From: Petunia secreta
Lineage: Eukaryota; Streptophyta; Magnoliopsida; Solanales; Solanaceae
DNA: 64,000 bases
Reading direction: 5' to 3'
Assembly (NCBI GenBank): GCA_029990175.1
Contig: JARKIP010000035.1
Location: 40,004,001 to 40,068,000, forward strand
The first letter of the stretch is position 1; each line of letters starts with the position of its first letter. Positions 31,217 through 42,940 of this stretch are shown here, piece by piece. The translations under genes were made by a program, and so were the position numbers. The notes under the pieces were generated by a model. The model searched no databases. It saw only the letters and a program-made list of their open reading frames with translations, and was not told the origin of the DNA.

Positions 31217-33977
31217 AAAGACAAATGGCGCAATAAGGCAAAACTCCTGACAAAACGCATAGAGTCTATCAGTGTATGGGCTAGCGAAGGAATGAACTCC
31301 TTGGCTGGCAAAGGAATAGAGGAGAAAGGAAGGAAGGCATGGGAAATGTTGAAAAACTTCACTTTCGACATATCCCGACTCTTAACTGATGCAGACAATA
31401 TCATCTTCCAATGAGACTCGTCAGGGGCAAGTTCGTCTGACAAAGATTCGTACTGAGAGGAAGAAGATGAATCTTCTGAGGATGGATCAATATGAAGAAT
31501 GCTAGGTGTTGCACAAATGCAATATTCTCTTTTAGACTCTGCATTTTGTAGCAAATGAAATGATACATGTTGCACAAAACGCTTTCTAAATCATCATGCA
31601 TAAAGCGGTCATAGGTTATATTTTTATTTTCTAGGTGTGCATTACATGAATTTGCTTGATTGCTCTAGATCTCTTTCTACCTAAGTCAATACCATCCCAA
31701 ATCCAATCTCCTACCAAGGCACCACATCTCCCTACTCTATGCCCAAATCCTGATATCAGAAATCTTTCGCATGTCTTGATAATTCCCTATCCCTTACGAA
31801 CTTAATAACCTATTATCCAAATGGTTGGCTTAAGTCGAATGCCAAGGCAGAAGATTTGGTTAAGCAAAGTGCACTTATCAGAGATTTCAAAACAATAAGA
31901 GTTTGTAATAGCAGGCACTATACACACAAAAAGGAAAATTGACAAGGCAAGAGATTTGTTGGTCAAACTCAAAGGCACACATGACCTACCAAAATACTTT
32001 ATTTTGACACAATGTCTGAGCATCATTTTGTCGGTCTAGTCCATATTGTAATACATTTAAAGCAATCCAAAATATTTGCAAACTTGCACCTATTCATGGC
32101 CAAAAAGACATTCAAAGGGTTATTACAAGGCAATAAGAAAGTGAGAAATGATCGGAACCCGCTTGATGATACAAAGGTTTATGCATAAAAACCAAAATTA
32201 ACATGCTGATTCAATTTGGAAAAGAATGCAAAGGCGCAGTGATAAAGATTCTGTCATATGATGGAGCTAGAAACTCTTACTGAGTGTTGACTGCACATCC
32301 CTACAAGCTAGCTAGTTTGGGACGAGACGATGAACTCAAGATGAAGCTATTTGAGACACTTATAAGACAACGAATTAATTTGATACAAAAACGGGGGCAG
32401 AAAGATTTCTTGGAGCGATTTTGATCAAAAGCTTTATTTGAATGAACTTTCATGACAACAACTACATTGAGCAAGGAATACAATATGACCAACCTCTAAA
32501 ATGGTCTTGACTGAAGCAGCGATCTAAGATTATACATAATACACCATGATCGGTCTCTTAGAAACAAAATCTACTTGACAAGCAAAACTTGAGGCAAAGA
32601 TTGAATTGCAGCAATTGGTTGAAAAGTATGAAAGACATTGAGTATCTCTCTCAAAGACACCCGAGCATCATGACACATAGATTTGTAAGAAAGGATGACA
32701 AATGCACTAAGGCCTTGGTGTTCGACAAAAGCAAATTTCCTTTTCAGTCATATATATACCCCTTACCCAAAATCTTTATCAACTTTTGATTGAGATCCAA
32801 CCAGACCCACCTCCTACTTAAGTAAGCATCAATTATTTAACAAAAATCCTTGCCTTGGTTGCTACATAAAGTACTCAAGAAGTCTCTCGAAATCTCTATA
32901 CAATATGTCATAATCTCCAAATTCAAGTGCTAATCTATCATCCGCGGTCTAGGCATACTCTTAAGCTTTATGTGTTATTCTTGCTTCAAATATTTGCTAA
33001 TGTGCTAATGCAGTTTTGTGCATTTGCGGGTTCTTTGCATCTAAACACCGAGATTGGTCAAGAATCTACATTCAGAGAAAAGCCGAAATGGCAAGCCAAG
33101 CTGATAACATTTACTTCTGAAATAAATTCTTTCGAACCACCAGCATATGACACCAAGAAAACTCAGATAATCCCAATTCCACTTCCGTATAACTTGTAGT
33201 ATGAACGAACCAAAATCAGTTGGCATTATACCCACACAAGAGTCACAAGAAACAAATCTAATCACTATACAACCGAAACTGGCAAAACTCACAACCTCAC
33301 CCTACACCCGACTTACACAATAAACAACCTTCCTCTGTCAAGACTTTCAACAACAACCTTATCTAGCTCAATATAATCAAGGACAGATAAAAAGATAAAA
33401 CCTCACACCTTTACTCCTTTAGCTCAATCGAAAGGTATTACACCCGACAAGCGAACTACTCCCCGAATACCCATTCTGAAATTCGAACCAACAAAGATCT
33501 ACACCTATGACTCAAACATTCAATACCATGACACCACAAAATACCCAACTAAAATGCAAAATTCAGAGTCTGATTGACCAAGGCAAAACAATGATACAAC
33601 AGAACAGACAAATGGAAACCGCAACTCCTTCACCACAAATACATTTTCTATACACATCTATCCATCAAAGTTAGATCCATGACATTTTGAAAAGAAAAAC
33701 ACGAAATAGGAAAGCACTCCATCACAATCCAAGACGAATACAATTTTGGACAACCTCCAAATCCGACAAAATTCAAACACCAAACCTCAGTCTAAGTATG
33801 CAAATACCCACATAATCAAAGTCATCGAGATACCCAATCATCATACTGAAAGACGAATGCAAATTCAAGCCAATACATTGGTGTTCAGTGCAATGCAACC
33901 ACTTTTTTTCAACTAACGAATCTTTGGCAGCAGATCTTTCAGCACAAACGCATGATTCGTAGGCAATATAGCACTTT
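31217..33977 (+). other. OGR-A non-coding interior
   Basis: About 2.8 kb of A-rich sequence without sustained coding potential. I searched for gag, RT and integrase motifs in all frames and saw none. In a full Ogre element gag-pol would begin here. Confidence 0.55.
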
Positions 33978-34209
33978 AGCCACGTCAAGCTTATAATATG
34001 ACGATTAGCCACGTCAGGCTTATAATATGACGATCAGCCACGTCAGGCTTAGAATATGACGATTAGCCTCGTCAGGCTTACAATATGATGACTACTATCG
34101 TGAGGTTTATAATATGTCAATCAGCCACGTCAGGCTTAAAATATGACGACTAGCCACGTCAGGCTTATAGTATCACGATCAGCTCTGTCCGGCTTAAAAT
34201 AGGACAAAC
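33978..34209. repeat. 29-bp tandem array, about eight units
   Basis: The unit AGCCACGTCAGGCTTATAAT + ATGACGATT repeats about eight times with point changes. Each unit holds CACGTCA and TGACG, words that resemble ACGT-core and as-1 type bZIP sites. Tandem arrays between coding and 3' LTR are known in Ogre elements. Confidence 0.88.
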
Positions 34210-34659
34210 TCATAGGCTCGTCAGCATTAGAATTGGACATACACGCATATTTTTTGTTTATTTTGTAGGCACTACCATAATATGATAATCTATCGAAGGC
34301 AATAAACTGGGGCAGCATTTTTGAGGAGATCCTCAAAAATTCCAAAAGGCGCAATCTGATACTGAGGCAGAAATTTTGAGATTCCCTCAAAAATTTCAAG
34401 AGAGACGAAGTACAAAATTTGGAATTCACCTAAGAAAGCTTGACCAAGGCCCAGGATTCATGAAACAAGGCACTACAGGAAGAAAGCGCGAAACAGATGA
34501 AGAATGCACAAATCAAACCTCTACCCCGAAATTCACAATTTTTTTTCTTTGAGTGCAGGCATTATAAAAGAAGAAATACAACGACCTTCTTAGCAGCATT
34601 GCAGACATGATAATGGAATTATTGTTTTTAGCACTGCACTTTACTTTTTTGTTTGCAGG

Positions 34660-35160
34660 GCACACAGCCCGACGCGATAGACACACAGCTCCCGATGAGC
34701 AGGCAAATATTTCCTGACAAGAGGCACTTACTAGCTCCTGACGAGCAGGAAAATAGCTCCCAACAAGCAGACAAATATCTCCTGACGAGAGGCACTTAAT
34801 AGCTCCCGACGAGCAGGCAAACAGCTCCCGACGAGCAGGCACTTCTTTTCTTCTCTTGCACTATATATTTGTTCGCAGGGTACACAGCCCGACGTGACAT
34901 GCATATATCTCATGACGAGAGGCAGTAGCAGTAGGTTCTTTTTACAAGGAGGCAGTAATAGTTTTCCTTTTCATGCAAGTAGGTCCTTTTTACAAAGAGG
35001 CAGTAGCAGTGCTGACGAGCACATAGGTCTCTTTGCGAGAGGCACTGGCAAGACGATCCAACGACAGGAGAGTATACTTTATATTTATAAATAGTATTTG
35101 CAACAAGCTCATCATTATTGCAGGAAACAGCGCGACAGTGTCCCAGGGTATACAGCCTGA
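34660..35160. repeat. Degenerate tandem array of GCTCCCGACGAGCAGGC units
   Basis: Units of about 22-23 bp (AGCTCCCGACGAGCAGGCAA, CTCCTGACGAGAGGCACTTA) recur many times between 34690 and 35060. Superposed is a longer period with GCAGGGTACACAGCCCGACG at about 34657, 34875 and 35120. Confidence 0.8.
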
Positions 35161-36216
35161 CACGACAAATAATTATCTCTTGACAAGATGCACCTAAATG
35201 AATGTCCCCGGAGGAGAAGCATATATTTCCTAACACTCAAAGCACATGGAAATAGACTAGACAACTACATGACAAAGGAGAACTAAACTCTACAAGGGAG
35301 TTTACCTTATCATTATATTTGGTGATACTTATCCTACATTTGTTGCAGGATACTCTCCGACTCCTTGACAGACCCCTTGACAAAACCCCTGCTCCATTTC
35401 CCATACTCTCACACTTGCCCCCAAAAAACACTACCGCAAACAAAATTGTGCAACCACAAAATCTCATATACATACTATGCACTATTTTGGAATACCATTC
35501 GAGAAGCTTAGTCCTTTCGACAATGTCTTTGCTATACGCACAAACTATCTATTTTTCCGAGTTATAAAGTGCTCAATCTACAATTTTTGTTCTCGCACCA
35601 GTAATCTACTTAATCTTTCCTTGCCGATCGAATATCAGTTTTTTATTCCTTCCTATTCAGCCCTATCTGCATATCGTACTTAGTCGTGTCCATATGCTTG
35701 AATTGTTTCGCATTTATCGTGCTTCACTTCTCAATATTCCTCAGCACATTCAAGACAATATTGAAGGCAAGATAACTCGATTATCGAAATGAAGTGGGAA
35801 CTATGTACATGTAAACTCCTCTTTATGGGTGTGTCGTGCACCACATCTTCATAATTAGGATAATTATAAGCCTCTTTTCCCATGCTCGATCTATTGATGT
35901 AGTCTCTGCTTTATTCTTCAGTCATTTATCTCGCCAAGAGGCAAAGCATACAAAAATCTGAACTTGGCATTCTTGGACAAGTTCATTCTTGAAACCTCAA
36001 TCGTGCGTCATAAATATCTCACACAGGCAACATGCCATTCTGGAACTACACATGGACTGATTCTCATAAAGCCAAAGATATGTAGGCAACTCAGAAACCA
36101 AGGTTCGGCCAAAAAACCCCAAAACGCTCATTTTCCTTTTTTCCTTTGTCTTTCCGTCGTGACAAAATTGGTGGCTCCGTCAACTATCTTTGCCCGAAGA
36201 CTCTTTCATCATCACC
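35161..36216 (+). other. OGR-A 3' non-coding region
   Basis: No coding family recognised. The end (about 36090-36216) reads GGTGGCTCCGTCAACTATCT and then a purine-rich stretch, as at the end of a Tat-type internal region. Confidence 0.5.
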
Positions 36217-36233
36217 GGAAAAAGAGGGGCAAC
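36217..36233 (+). other. OGR-A polypurine tract
   Basis: GGAAAAAGAGGGGCAAC directly precedes the LTR start TGTTGACGTCC. Confidence 0.8.
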
Positions 36234-39197
36234 TGTTGACGTCCAATTTTGTCCCTCCTTTTCTCTATAATTGGCTATATACAACTTAAAGGTGCAAAGT
36301 TGGCTGTTTGAGCAAATTTACATTAGAATGCATGCATTTACGTGTGTTATCCCTTATTTATACATCATATACCTAATTGTGGTTGTATTATATAACTTAC
36401 ATCATTTAGGCTATTTTCTAATAACATGACTATATATGCGATTTAACCCATTCATAACATTTAGTAATTATTTGTCACTATTTAATACTTATTTATCTTA
36501 ATAATTTGACCCCAATATTTTTTGTATGCATTTTCTAATATTTATGCTGGAATGCTTTTACTCTCACTTTGTTTATTGTTTCGGAGGTTCATTGGAGGGC
36601 ATTCAAGATATTGATTTGTGCATGGTCAGGACACGTTATTATGTTGTTATTCTCATGTCTGTTGAGCACACAAGGCCTTGCAAAAATTCACACAAAAAGA
36701 GGCCTAACACAGCGTGTTTTGTCCATAAAGGTCGAAGCTTTGCAGCTGGTTCGAGGGAGCTTATTTCAACTTGCTTGCGACTGTTCTTCTATCCATTTCA
36801 GCTGGTTCATTGGATCTTTATTTGGAAACCTGGTTATGCTACAATTTTCATGGATGCTGAATGGACAATGCCTTACAAAATAGCAATCAAAAGAAGGTTG
36901 CATTCACCATTTTTTGCACAAGGATTTCGAAGCTATGCAGTGTGTGGGATGGACACTTTTGGCGCGATTGCTTCATGTCCTTGGAACGTGTTTGTTATCT
37001 TGTTTATACTTCTTAGCTGAGGGAATTCAAGAGTTCAAGTTTTTACAAAGTTCCAGGTGGCATAATCCTTCATGGGACGCACGCTACAATGTCTTGGCTG
37101 GGTAATTTGCGCCGAAGTTAGACAGTGTTGCGACACCATGGCCCTGGGCGCTGTATGCTACTTTCATGGGGTACAGCCCTTGGGGCGTCGCGCAACAGGC
37201 TGGCTCACTTCTTGCATTGATTTTTGGTTCACTCTTGGCAACAATCCATTGCGAGGTCTAGTTTTGTGGATGAGTTTTATGATGCTCCTTATGCTATTTG
37301 ACGGACAACAATGTGATTACTTGAGGACATGCACACAAAAAGCAAGAGTTACAAGCTGCGTCATTGCTATAATTAGCACTTTCAGCCTAGTATTAGCTTG
37401 GTACAATGTAATGTACTATTTTAATTTATCGTATTCTTCTTTAATAGTGGTATTAACACTTAGTGCTCAACCCATTGAAAGTATAGGGTAAAAAGAAATA
37501 GTACACTTTATAGGCTAGTTTACATAGTATTAGTTCTTACTTTATATTTTTCCCGTAAGACTGTTATTTTTTGAGTTTATTATTAATAAAATTAGCCGCT
37601 AAGCTACGAGCTTAGTGGTATTTGATAGAAAAAAAAGTATCAGTCATGTTAAAAATACCCAGTCCGATATTTTACTCAGTATTTTACTACATTCGTTTTG
37701 AAAGTTTGAATTCTTCCTAAATTACTATCAAAATACGTATCTTCCCATTCGAACCTGGACAAGCGGAAGTCCAAATAAATTTTGTTTAATCCATTCGTAT
37801 TTCAAAATCCTTACCGTTCTTACTATTCCTTTAAGCCACTCCAGGTCGAACCTAGACAATATGCGGTCCAAATTCGTTCCCCATATCTCATCCCCAAAAT
37901 CACTCAAAAATCCCAACACCCCAACCGTTATATCCCTTTACCAATTTTAAACCACAGTCCCTTCAATTATGCCTAAATTTCCCAACGTCTCAATTCTGTT
38001 CTTTCTTTAAAAGAAGCCAAGGCACATACACACAGATCATATATACACAGACAGACCACCTTCGTTCCTCTCCAATTCCACACACACGCAATATACATAC
38101 AGATCCTTCACCATCAATACATCTCCATACAACACCATAACCCCACACACACCGATACACATAGTACAACACACACAACCAATACAAACAACAAGAACAG
38201 ATACATACAAGACATATTCACATATCGAAACATGGGATAGGGAACACCAACGCCACCAGTGGTGGTGGAAACCGTTGGAGGAGATAAGAAATGTGTTAAA
38301 CCAGTGAAACCGAAGAGTAACACCATTTTTTACAGAAAATCGCACAACCACCACCACTGTCAAAACAGAGATCAGAGAAACAGTGGGGAAAATGGAAGAG
38401 AAGTGGAGGGCGGGGTGGTAGCGACGCCGCTGATCGGCAGTCGCTCCTCCACCATCAGTGAATGCTGCTCTGTTTGTGTGTCGTTGTTTCGCCGGAAAAG
38501 GGGTTTTTCCTATAGACCCATTCCCGTTCTCTGTTCCTGTTTGTTTGAAAATTTTGACGTGGATATTGTCTTGGTTCCGTTCACTACGCCGTCATCGAGA
38601 AGACCCATTTTTCTGATCTACGTATTCCTATCTCGTTTACATCTGTATACATTGGGCTATTGAGTTTTATTGTTTATGTTCAGCTTTTATGCTTTTACTT
38701 TTGCTAATGTTTGATAAGTTTCACACTAACTTGTGGTTTGTCCTGTTGAAAGGAAATGGGTCAACGTGATATTTCTGGAAAACTTACGACCCTCTTCGGT
38801 GGTGTTTTCACTGCTGTTTCACTGATTGGAACTGCATTACAAGCGAGTTACGTAGTATTATAGCCTATGAAAATATTTTATTTCAGGCTATACACTGATA
38901 TGAATGGACTACACCGTTCTGCCAATGACGTTTGGAGGCCAATACAAGTCCCGTCCCGATTTTACCGTTCTTTATGTGTCCCGAAAACAAAAACAAAGGC
39001 GATGATGATGAGTATACACTTTGCAAAATGAGCATAGAGTGTGTGGGACCGATACCTGGCATGGCAACACGACCGGCCACCGTTGTTTGCAGCCGTATCG
39101 ACGTCCTTAAACCTCTACCCGATACGACGAAATCTGAGCCTAAAAACTTTAAAAATCTATTTTCCCTTTTTATTACTATTTTATATATTATTATTAC

Positions 39198-39234
<37 letters not shown>

Positions 39235-39924
39235 TCTATTATTGCTTTTATTATTATTATTATTTTATTATTACTCTCTTATTATTATTATTGTTATTAT
39301 TATTCTACTTTTAATTTTTCTTTGTTTTATTAATTATAATACTAGTTCATTTTTCATATTTTTTGCGAGGTACGCCGTGGCAATAAAAGGACGATGCTTT
39401 TGTGAAAAGGACTAAAAATAATTTGAATTATTATTTTTAATTTATCTTGTCATTTCTGATTAATGTTATTCGCAATTTTTACTATCTTTTTGTCCTATTT
39501 GTGAAGTACCCTAGATGGAAACTTGACCAAAGAAGTTGTCATAGAAGTCGAATGATTTATACTTCAAAAGTTGTATCTAATTGTATTGCATAAAGTTTAT
39601 GATTATCAGTTTAATTACTTAAATACTTTTAATTATTTAGTTTAATCCAAATTATTTAGTCCGGTCGGGAACCACACTTTGTGGAATCTGAGAGGTGCCT
39701 AACACCTTCCTCTTGAGTTAATCTGAACCCTTACTCAGAATTCTCGGTTCGTAGATCAAGTATCGGAGTTAATATTAAAATTGGCTAGAAACAAAGTAGG
39801 TGCCCTAATACGCCTAGTTAAAAAAATACGTTAGGTGGCGACTCCAAGTCTTTACCCGTGAGTTCCAATAAGTAGAGCTCTTTTTCGAACTTTAACCGGG
39901 TTCGGGAAAAAATTGGTGTCGACA
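36234..39924 (+). repeat. OGR-A 3' LTR
   Basis: 3691 bp, from TGTTGACGTCCAATTTTG to GGTGTCGACA. The last 794 bases match 1-811. The size is in the range of Ogre LTRs. It contains short open frames (for example 36526-37020), which I regard as chance. A CA-rich stretch lies at 38020-38200 and an ATT microsatellite at 39183-39300. Confidence 0.88.
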
Positions 39925-40660
39925 GTGCCTCTGAATGCGTTAACAGAGACAACAATGAGATTTGAACAGGAGTCTTCCTTAGCTGCTCTACAATGGAGTA
40001 ATCTTGAACTTTCATCTTTTTTAGGAATTCCTCTGCCTCTTTCTCTGAGACAGATTCTTTGATCGGGCCTTGATTTTCCCTAGTTTTCCATGCCTTTCTT
40101 AACTCTTCCGGGGTAAAGCACCGCCCTGAACGAGTCAAACCACTCACTTGTGTTGTTTCTGGCACAACATTCTTTTCCCTTGTATGTCACCATTGCCTTG
40201 TTATAATTCCACGGGACCGTATTAGTCTTCGTCATGGAAATCTCAGGTGCGCTCTTTATGATAAAAGGCTCGTATACTTTCCCCTTCCCTTCTTTGTTTG
40301 GATTGTCTTCACAGGGTGCCCCTTTGATAACAAATTTTGGTTTAGCAACTGAATCTTCTGCCTCATTATTTTCACAAACTCTTTGAATCACCAGCTTCTG
40401 CTTTTCAACCAACTCATCAATTTCCCCAATGGCTCTTTTCACTATCAACACTGAATTTTTCACCTGGATAGGATGCCTTGCTTTTCCTGGCACAACCGAA
40501 GGAATTGGCTGCAGTGTTATATGCATTTTTTCTGCCTCAACTGTTATGGCATCAACTGACACTATTGCCTTGCAGATCCATCTTCAAATCCCTCTCCACA
40601 TACCATACCTACCATATGTACATCGTGGGCAGGTAAAGGATTGCGATTAATGTTTGGCGT
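39925..40660 (-). pseudogene. TAT-B linker between gag and protease
   Basis: Minus-strand readings NPLPAHDVHMVGM, then SVDAITVEAEKMH, VPWNYNKAMVTYKGKE, RSGRCFTPEELRKAWK, then KKMKVQDYSIVEQLRKTP and ISLLSLLTHS. This is the usual pre-protease stretch of Tat-lineage gypsy elements. A frameshift separates 40562-40080 from 40165-39925. OGR-A cuts the frame after SLLTHSEA. Confidence 0.8.
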
Positions 40661-40679
40661 TTCTGCTACGTGGGAAAAA

Positions 40680-41160
40680 AATATGCTACCTATTGTTACG
40701 AGGATACGAGTCCAGCTGGCGAGACTAGACTTACCTGCAAGTTATTGGGCACTGAGGATATACGCCCGCTCCTAGAGCCAACGACCGTTTAGGCGGTTTA
40801 GTCACAGGGCGCAAGGCACACATCCTGCCGCCTAGGGTTTATAGTCTCCTAGTTAGGGTTTAGTATGCCATCGTTTGAGTTGTAGGCCCATGGATTACCT
40901 TATTTAGGACTACGTATCACTACTGTAAATACCCCTTCTTACATTGTATTGTACACGAGACATAATTTGCCACCGAAGTCGGCTACTCTAAAGGAATAAG
41001 AATTACTTTGCTTTCTCCATTTTTTCTTGCTTAATTACTTGTCTTTACTTTAATCGTATTTACTTACTTTTTCCATCGTAATTTACTGTATTGCTTGTGA
41101 CCTCATTCATATTTAATTATTTAACCTAGACGTATAAATTTAGGCATAAACATCTGCATC
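40680..41160. other. About 470-bp non-coding insertion inside TAT-B gag, possibly a solo LTR
   Basis: The Tat reading stops after the zinc-knuckle region (41163) and resumes with NPLPAH at about 40665. The DNA between starts TGTTACGAGGATACGAGTCC at 40694. It contains a TATA-like TGTAAATACCCC near 40925 and T-rich text like an LTR U5, and ends near AGGCATAAACA (about 41150). I could not find a matching target duplication, so the exact ends and the class are open. Confidence 0.4.
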
Positions 41161-41162
41161 TT

Positions 41163-42869
41163 CAATCAGGATCTTCTATTTTAAGATATTTGTCGTGGTG
41201 CACCCGAATGGTAAGCACAATGTTTAGAATGGTCCACATTTGCTATGGAATGCACATTTCCTGGGACTGGCTTTAGTATGTCCAATGACTTCAGCTTTAT
41301 GAAAATACTAGTATAAGATTTGCCAATCGGTGTGAAGTCTCTCCTCTTCTCTTCTTGAGCTTTCCTATATTCTGCTCTAGGACGAAAGCCAGGAGGACCC
41401 CTTCGTCGGTAGGTAAGGATTGGTGGAGCTTGATAATGATTATGTGAAGCCTGATAATGATTATGTAGAGCTTGGTGAGCAGGATATATAGGATGTGAGG
41501 CTGACACGCGCCATTGCAGATAGGACGGTGTTAGAGCATATGGATGCGCGACATGTACAGAGTATTAGGGTGGAAAGAGGGAGTATGCTGAATTTTGTGG
41601 TGGTTAGTAGTATTGTGGAGTTTGTGTTTGTAGAACTTCGTATGGATTAGGTTGGCTGTATCGCTCCTCATTCCACTTTCATGGAACCATGGCTAGCTCA
41701 TATTTTTTCTTTTTCCAAAAAGTCTCCACCCCTGTCTGCACAGCCAGTGTAGTTGCTTTCAGCGCGGTCTGGCTCACAACGTTGCTAGTTTTGAGACCCT
41801 TCTCAATCATTTCTCCCATCATAAAAACTTCATTAAACGATTTTCCAAAGGAGGCAATAAGTGCACCATAAAAAGCCTCATACTAAGCTTCAATGAATAA
41901 CCGAACCATGTCTTCATCCGAGATTGTGGGTCTCACTCAAGCAGTTTGTTCACACCATCTGAGGGGATATTCCCTGAAACTTTTGCTTAGCTTCTTTATT
42001 ATTGCATCCAGCGAGGATCGATCTGGCACAACTTTAATGTGATATTTGTATTGGTCATAGAATGCCCGCGCCATGTCATCAAATTCCAGCCATTTGGTTA
42101 CATCCTGCCTCATGAACCATTCAGCAGCTGCACCTCCCAAGCTTTCAGAAAAATATGCTATCAACAGCTTATTTTTCTTGACCCCTCTCATTTTGCTGCA
42201 GTAGGTCTTATATGAACCCTTAGATCTCTTTGACTGGTGTATGGCTCGAACGTGGGAACTATGAACCCATCTGGCAATTGCTATTTAGGTAAAGGGCAAA
42301 GATCCTTGAAAGAATTTTTGACGTGATCTCCGTATCCCTGTATAATTCTCACAGCTTGTTCTAAACCCTTCACTTTATGCAAAACCTCACTTTCTTTCCC
42401 AATTGATCGACCTCAACCTGAGAGTCGTGATGGAAACCCTGATCATATGAGTCATTGTGTCGGAAATTTGGATCATTGGGATGATTGTAATGTTGGACCC
42501 CAACCTACAGATGTGGATTGTTGTTGGGCCAGGCAATGGTAGGCCAAGCTCCCCCCCCCCCTCCCCAAAAAAAACTAGAACTTGTGCTAAAGGTAAGCCA
42601 TATTGCCTCTGTGGTGGAGGTGGTGCATGAGGGTGCACAACAGCTTCATTCATTACACCACCGACAAGGCCAGAACTAGAAGGATATGTCAGATCCTCGA
42701 CTGCCGCAGATGTGCCTGGTGCGTGCAAGACCGTTGTTGATACGGCACCATCCAAGATGGCAAGCTTGGGAGGAAGTGGACACCATCCAAGATGGCAAGC
42801 TTGCATGTCAACCAAAAGTTGCTTTAAGCTTTGGACCTCCCCGATCAACTTTTCACTTTCTAGTGCCAA
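41163..42869 (-). pseudogene. gag: TAT-B gag, broken
   Basis: Minus-strand segments in order are an N-terminal coiled-coil-like start MALESEKLIGEVQSLKQLL (42869), the gag core (KKNKLLIAYFSESLGGAAAE, WFMRQDVTKWLEFDDMARAF, 42191-41937), and the C-terminal part RPRAEYRKAQEEKRRDFTPI with the zinc-binding start HCAYHSGAP (41507-41181). Several frameshifts and small deletions break it. A C-rich run at about 42550-42563 disrupts one frame. The gag belongs to the same lineage as TAT-C. Confidence 0.8.
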
Positions 42870-42940
42870 CAGTTCCTAGGCACCGGTCTTCTCTCCTCGG
42901 TAGATGGCATACTGAGAAATGTAGTTTAAGGTCCTTTTGA

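Larger units (their letters stand above)
1..39924 (+). mobile_element. OGR-A: large non-autonomous Tat/Ogre-like LTR retrotransposon, left end outside the window
   Basis: The last 811 bases of a 5' LTR open the window and match the end of a 3' LTR at 36234-39924. A primer site complementary to the tRNA-Arg 3' end follows the 5' LTR, as is typical of the Tat/Ogre lineage of Ty3/gypsy. A purine tract (36217-36233) precedes the 3' LTR, so the element is on the plus strand. Its own internal DNA is 812-1333 plus 28777-36233, about 8 kb. That holds one ORF1-like region and tandem repeats, but I see no Gag, protease, RT or integrase. The rest is occupied by nested N1. On the right it interrupts a minus-strand Tat gag-pro region (TAT-B). 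The right flank GTGCC should be the target duplication, but the left copy is outside the window. Confidence 0.88.

Noticed and set aside
32927..33199. 90-codon frame in the OGR-A interior as a possible gag remnant
   Set aside because: No gag core, zinc knuckle or pol motif is visible, and composition matches the surrounding non-coding A-rich DNA.
36526..37491. Open frames of 100-160 codons that could be a host gene
   Set aside because: They lie wholly in the OGR-A 3' LTR, overlap each other in different frames and show no domain or codon pattern.
38259..38663. A 134-codon frame with Arg- and Ser-rich text resembling a small plant protein
   Set aside because: It is inside the 3' LTR, and the Pro/His richness follows from the CA-rich DNA. 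I see no homology I can name.
38942..39415. Leu/Ile-rich frames that look like membrane proteins
   Set aside because: They are translations of the ATT/TTA microsatellite.
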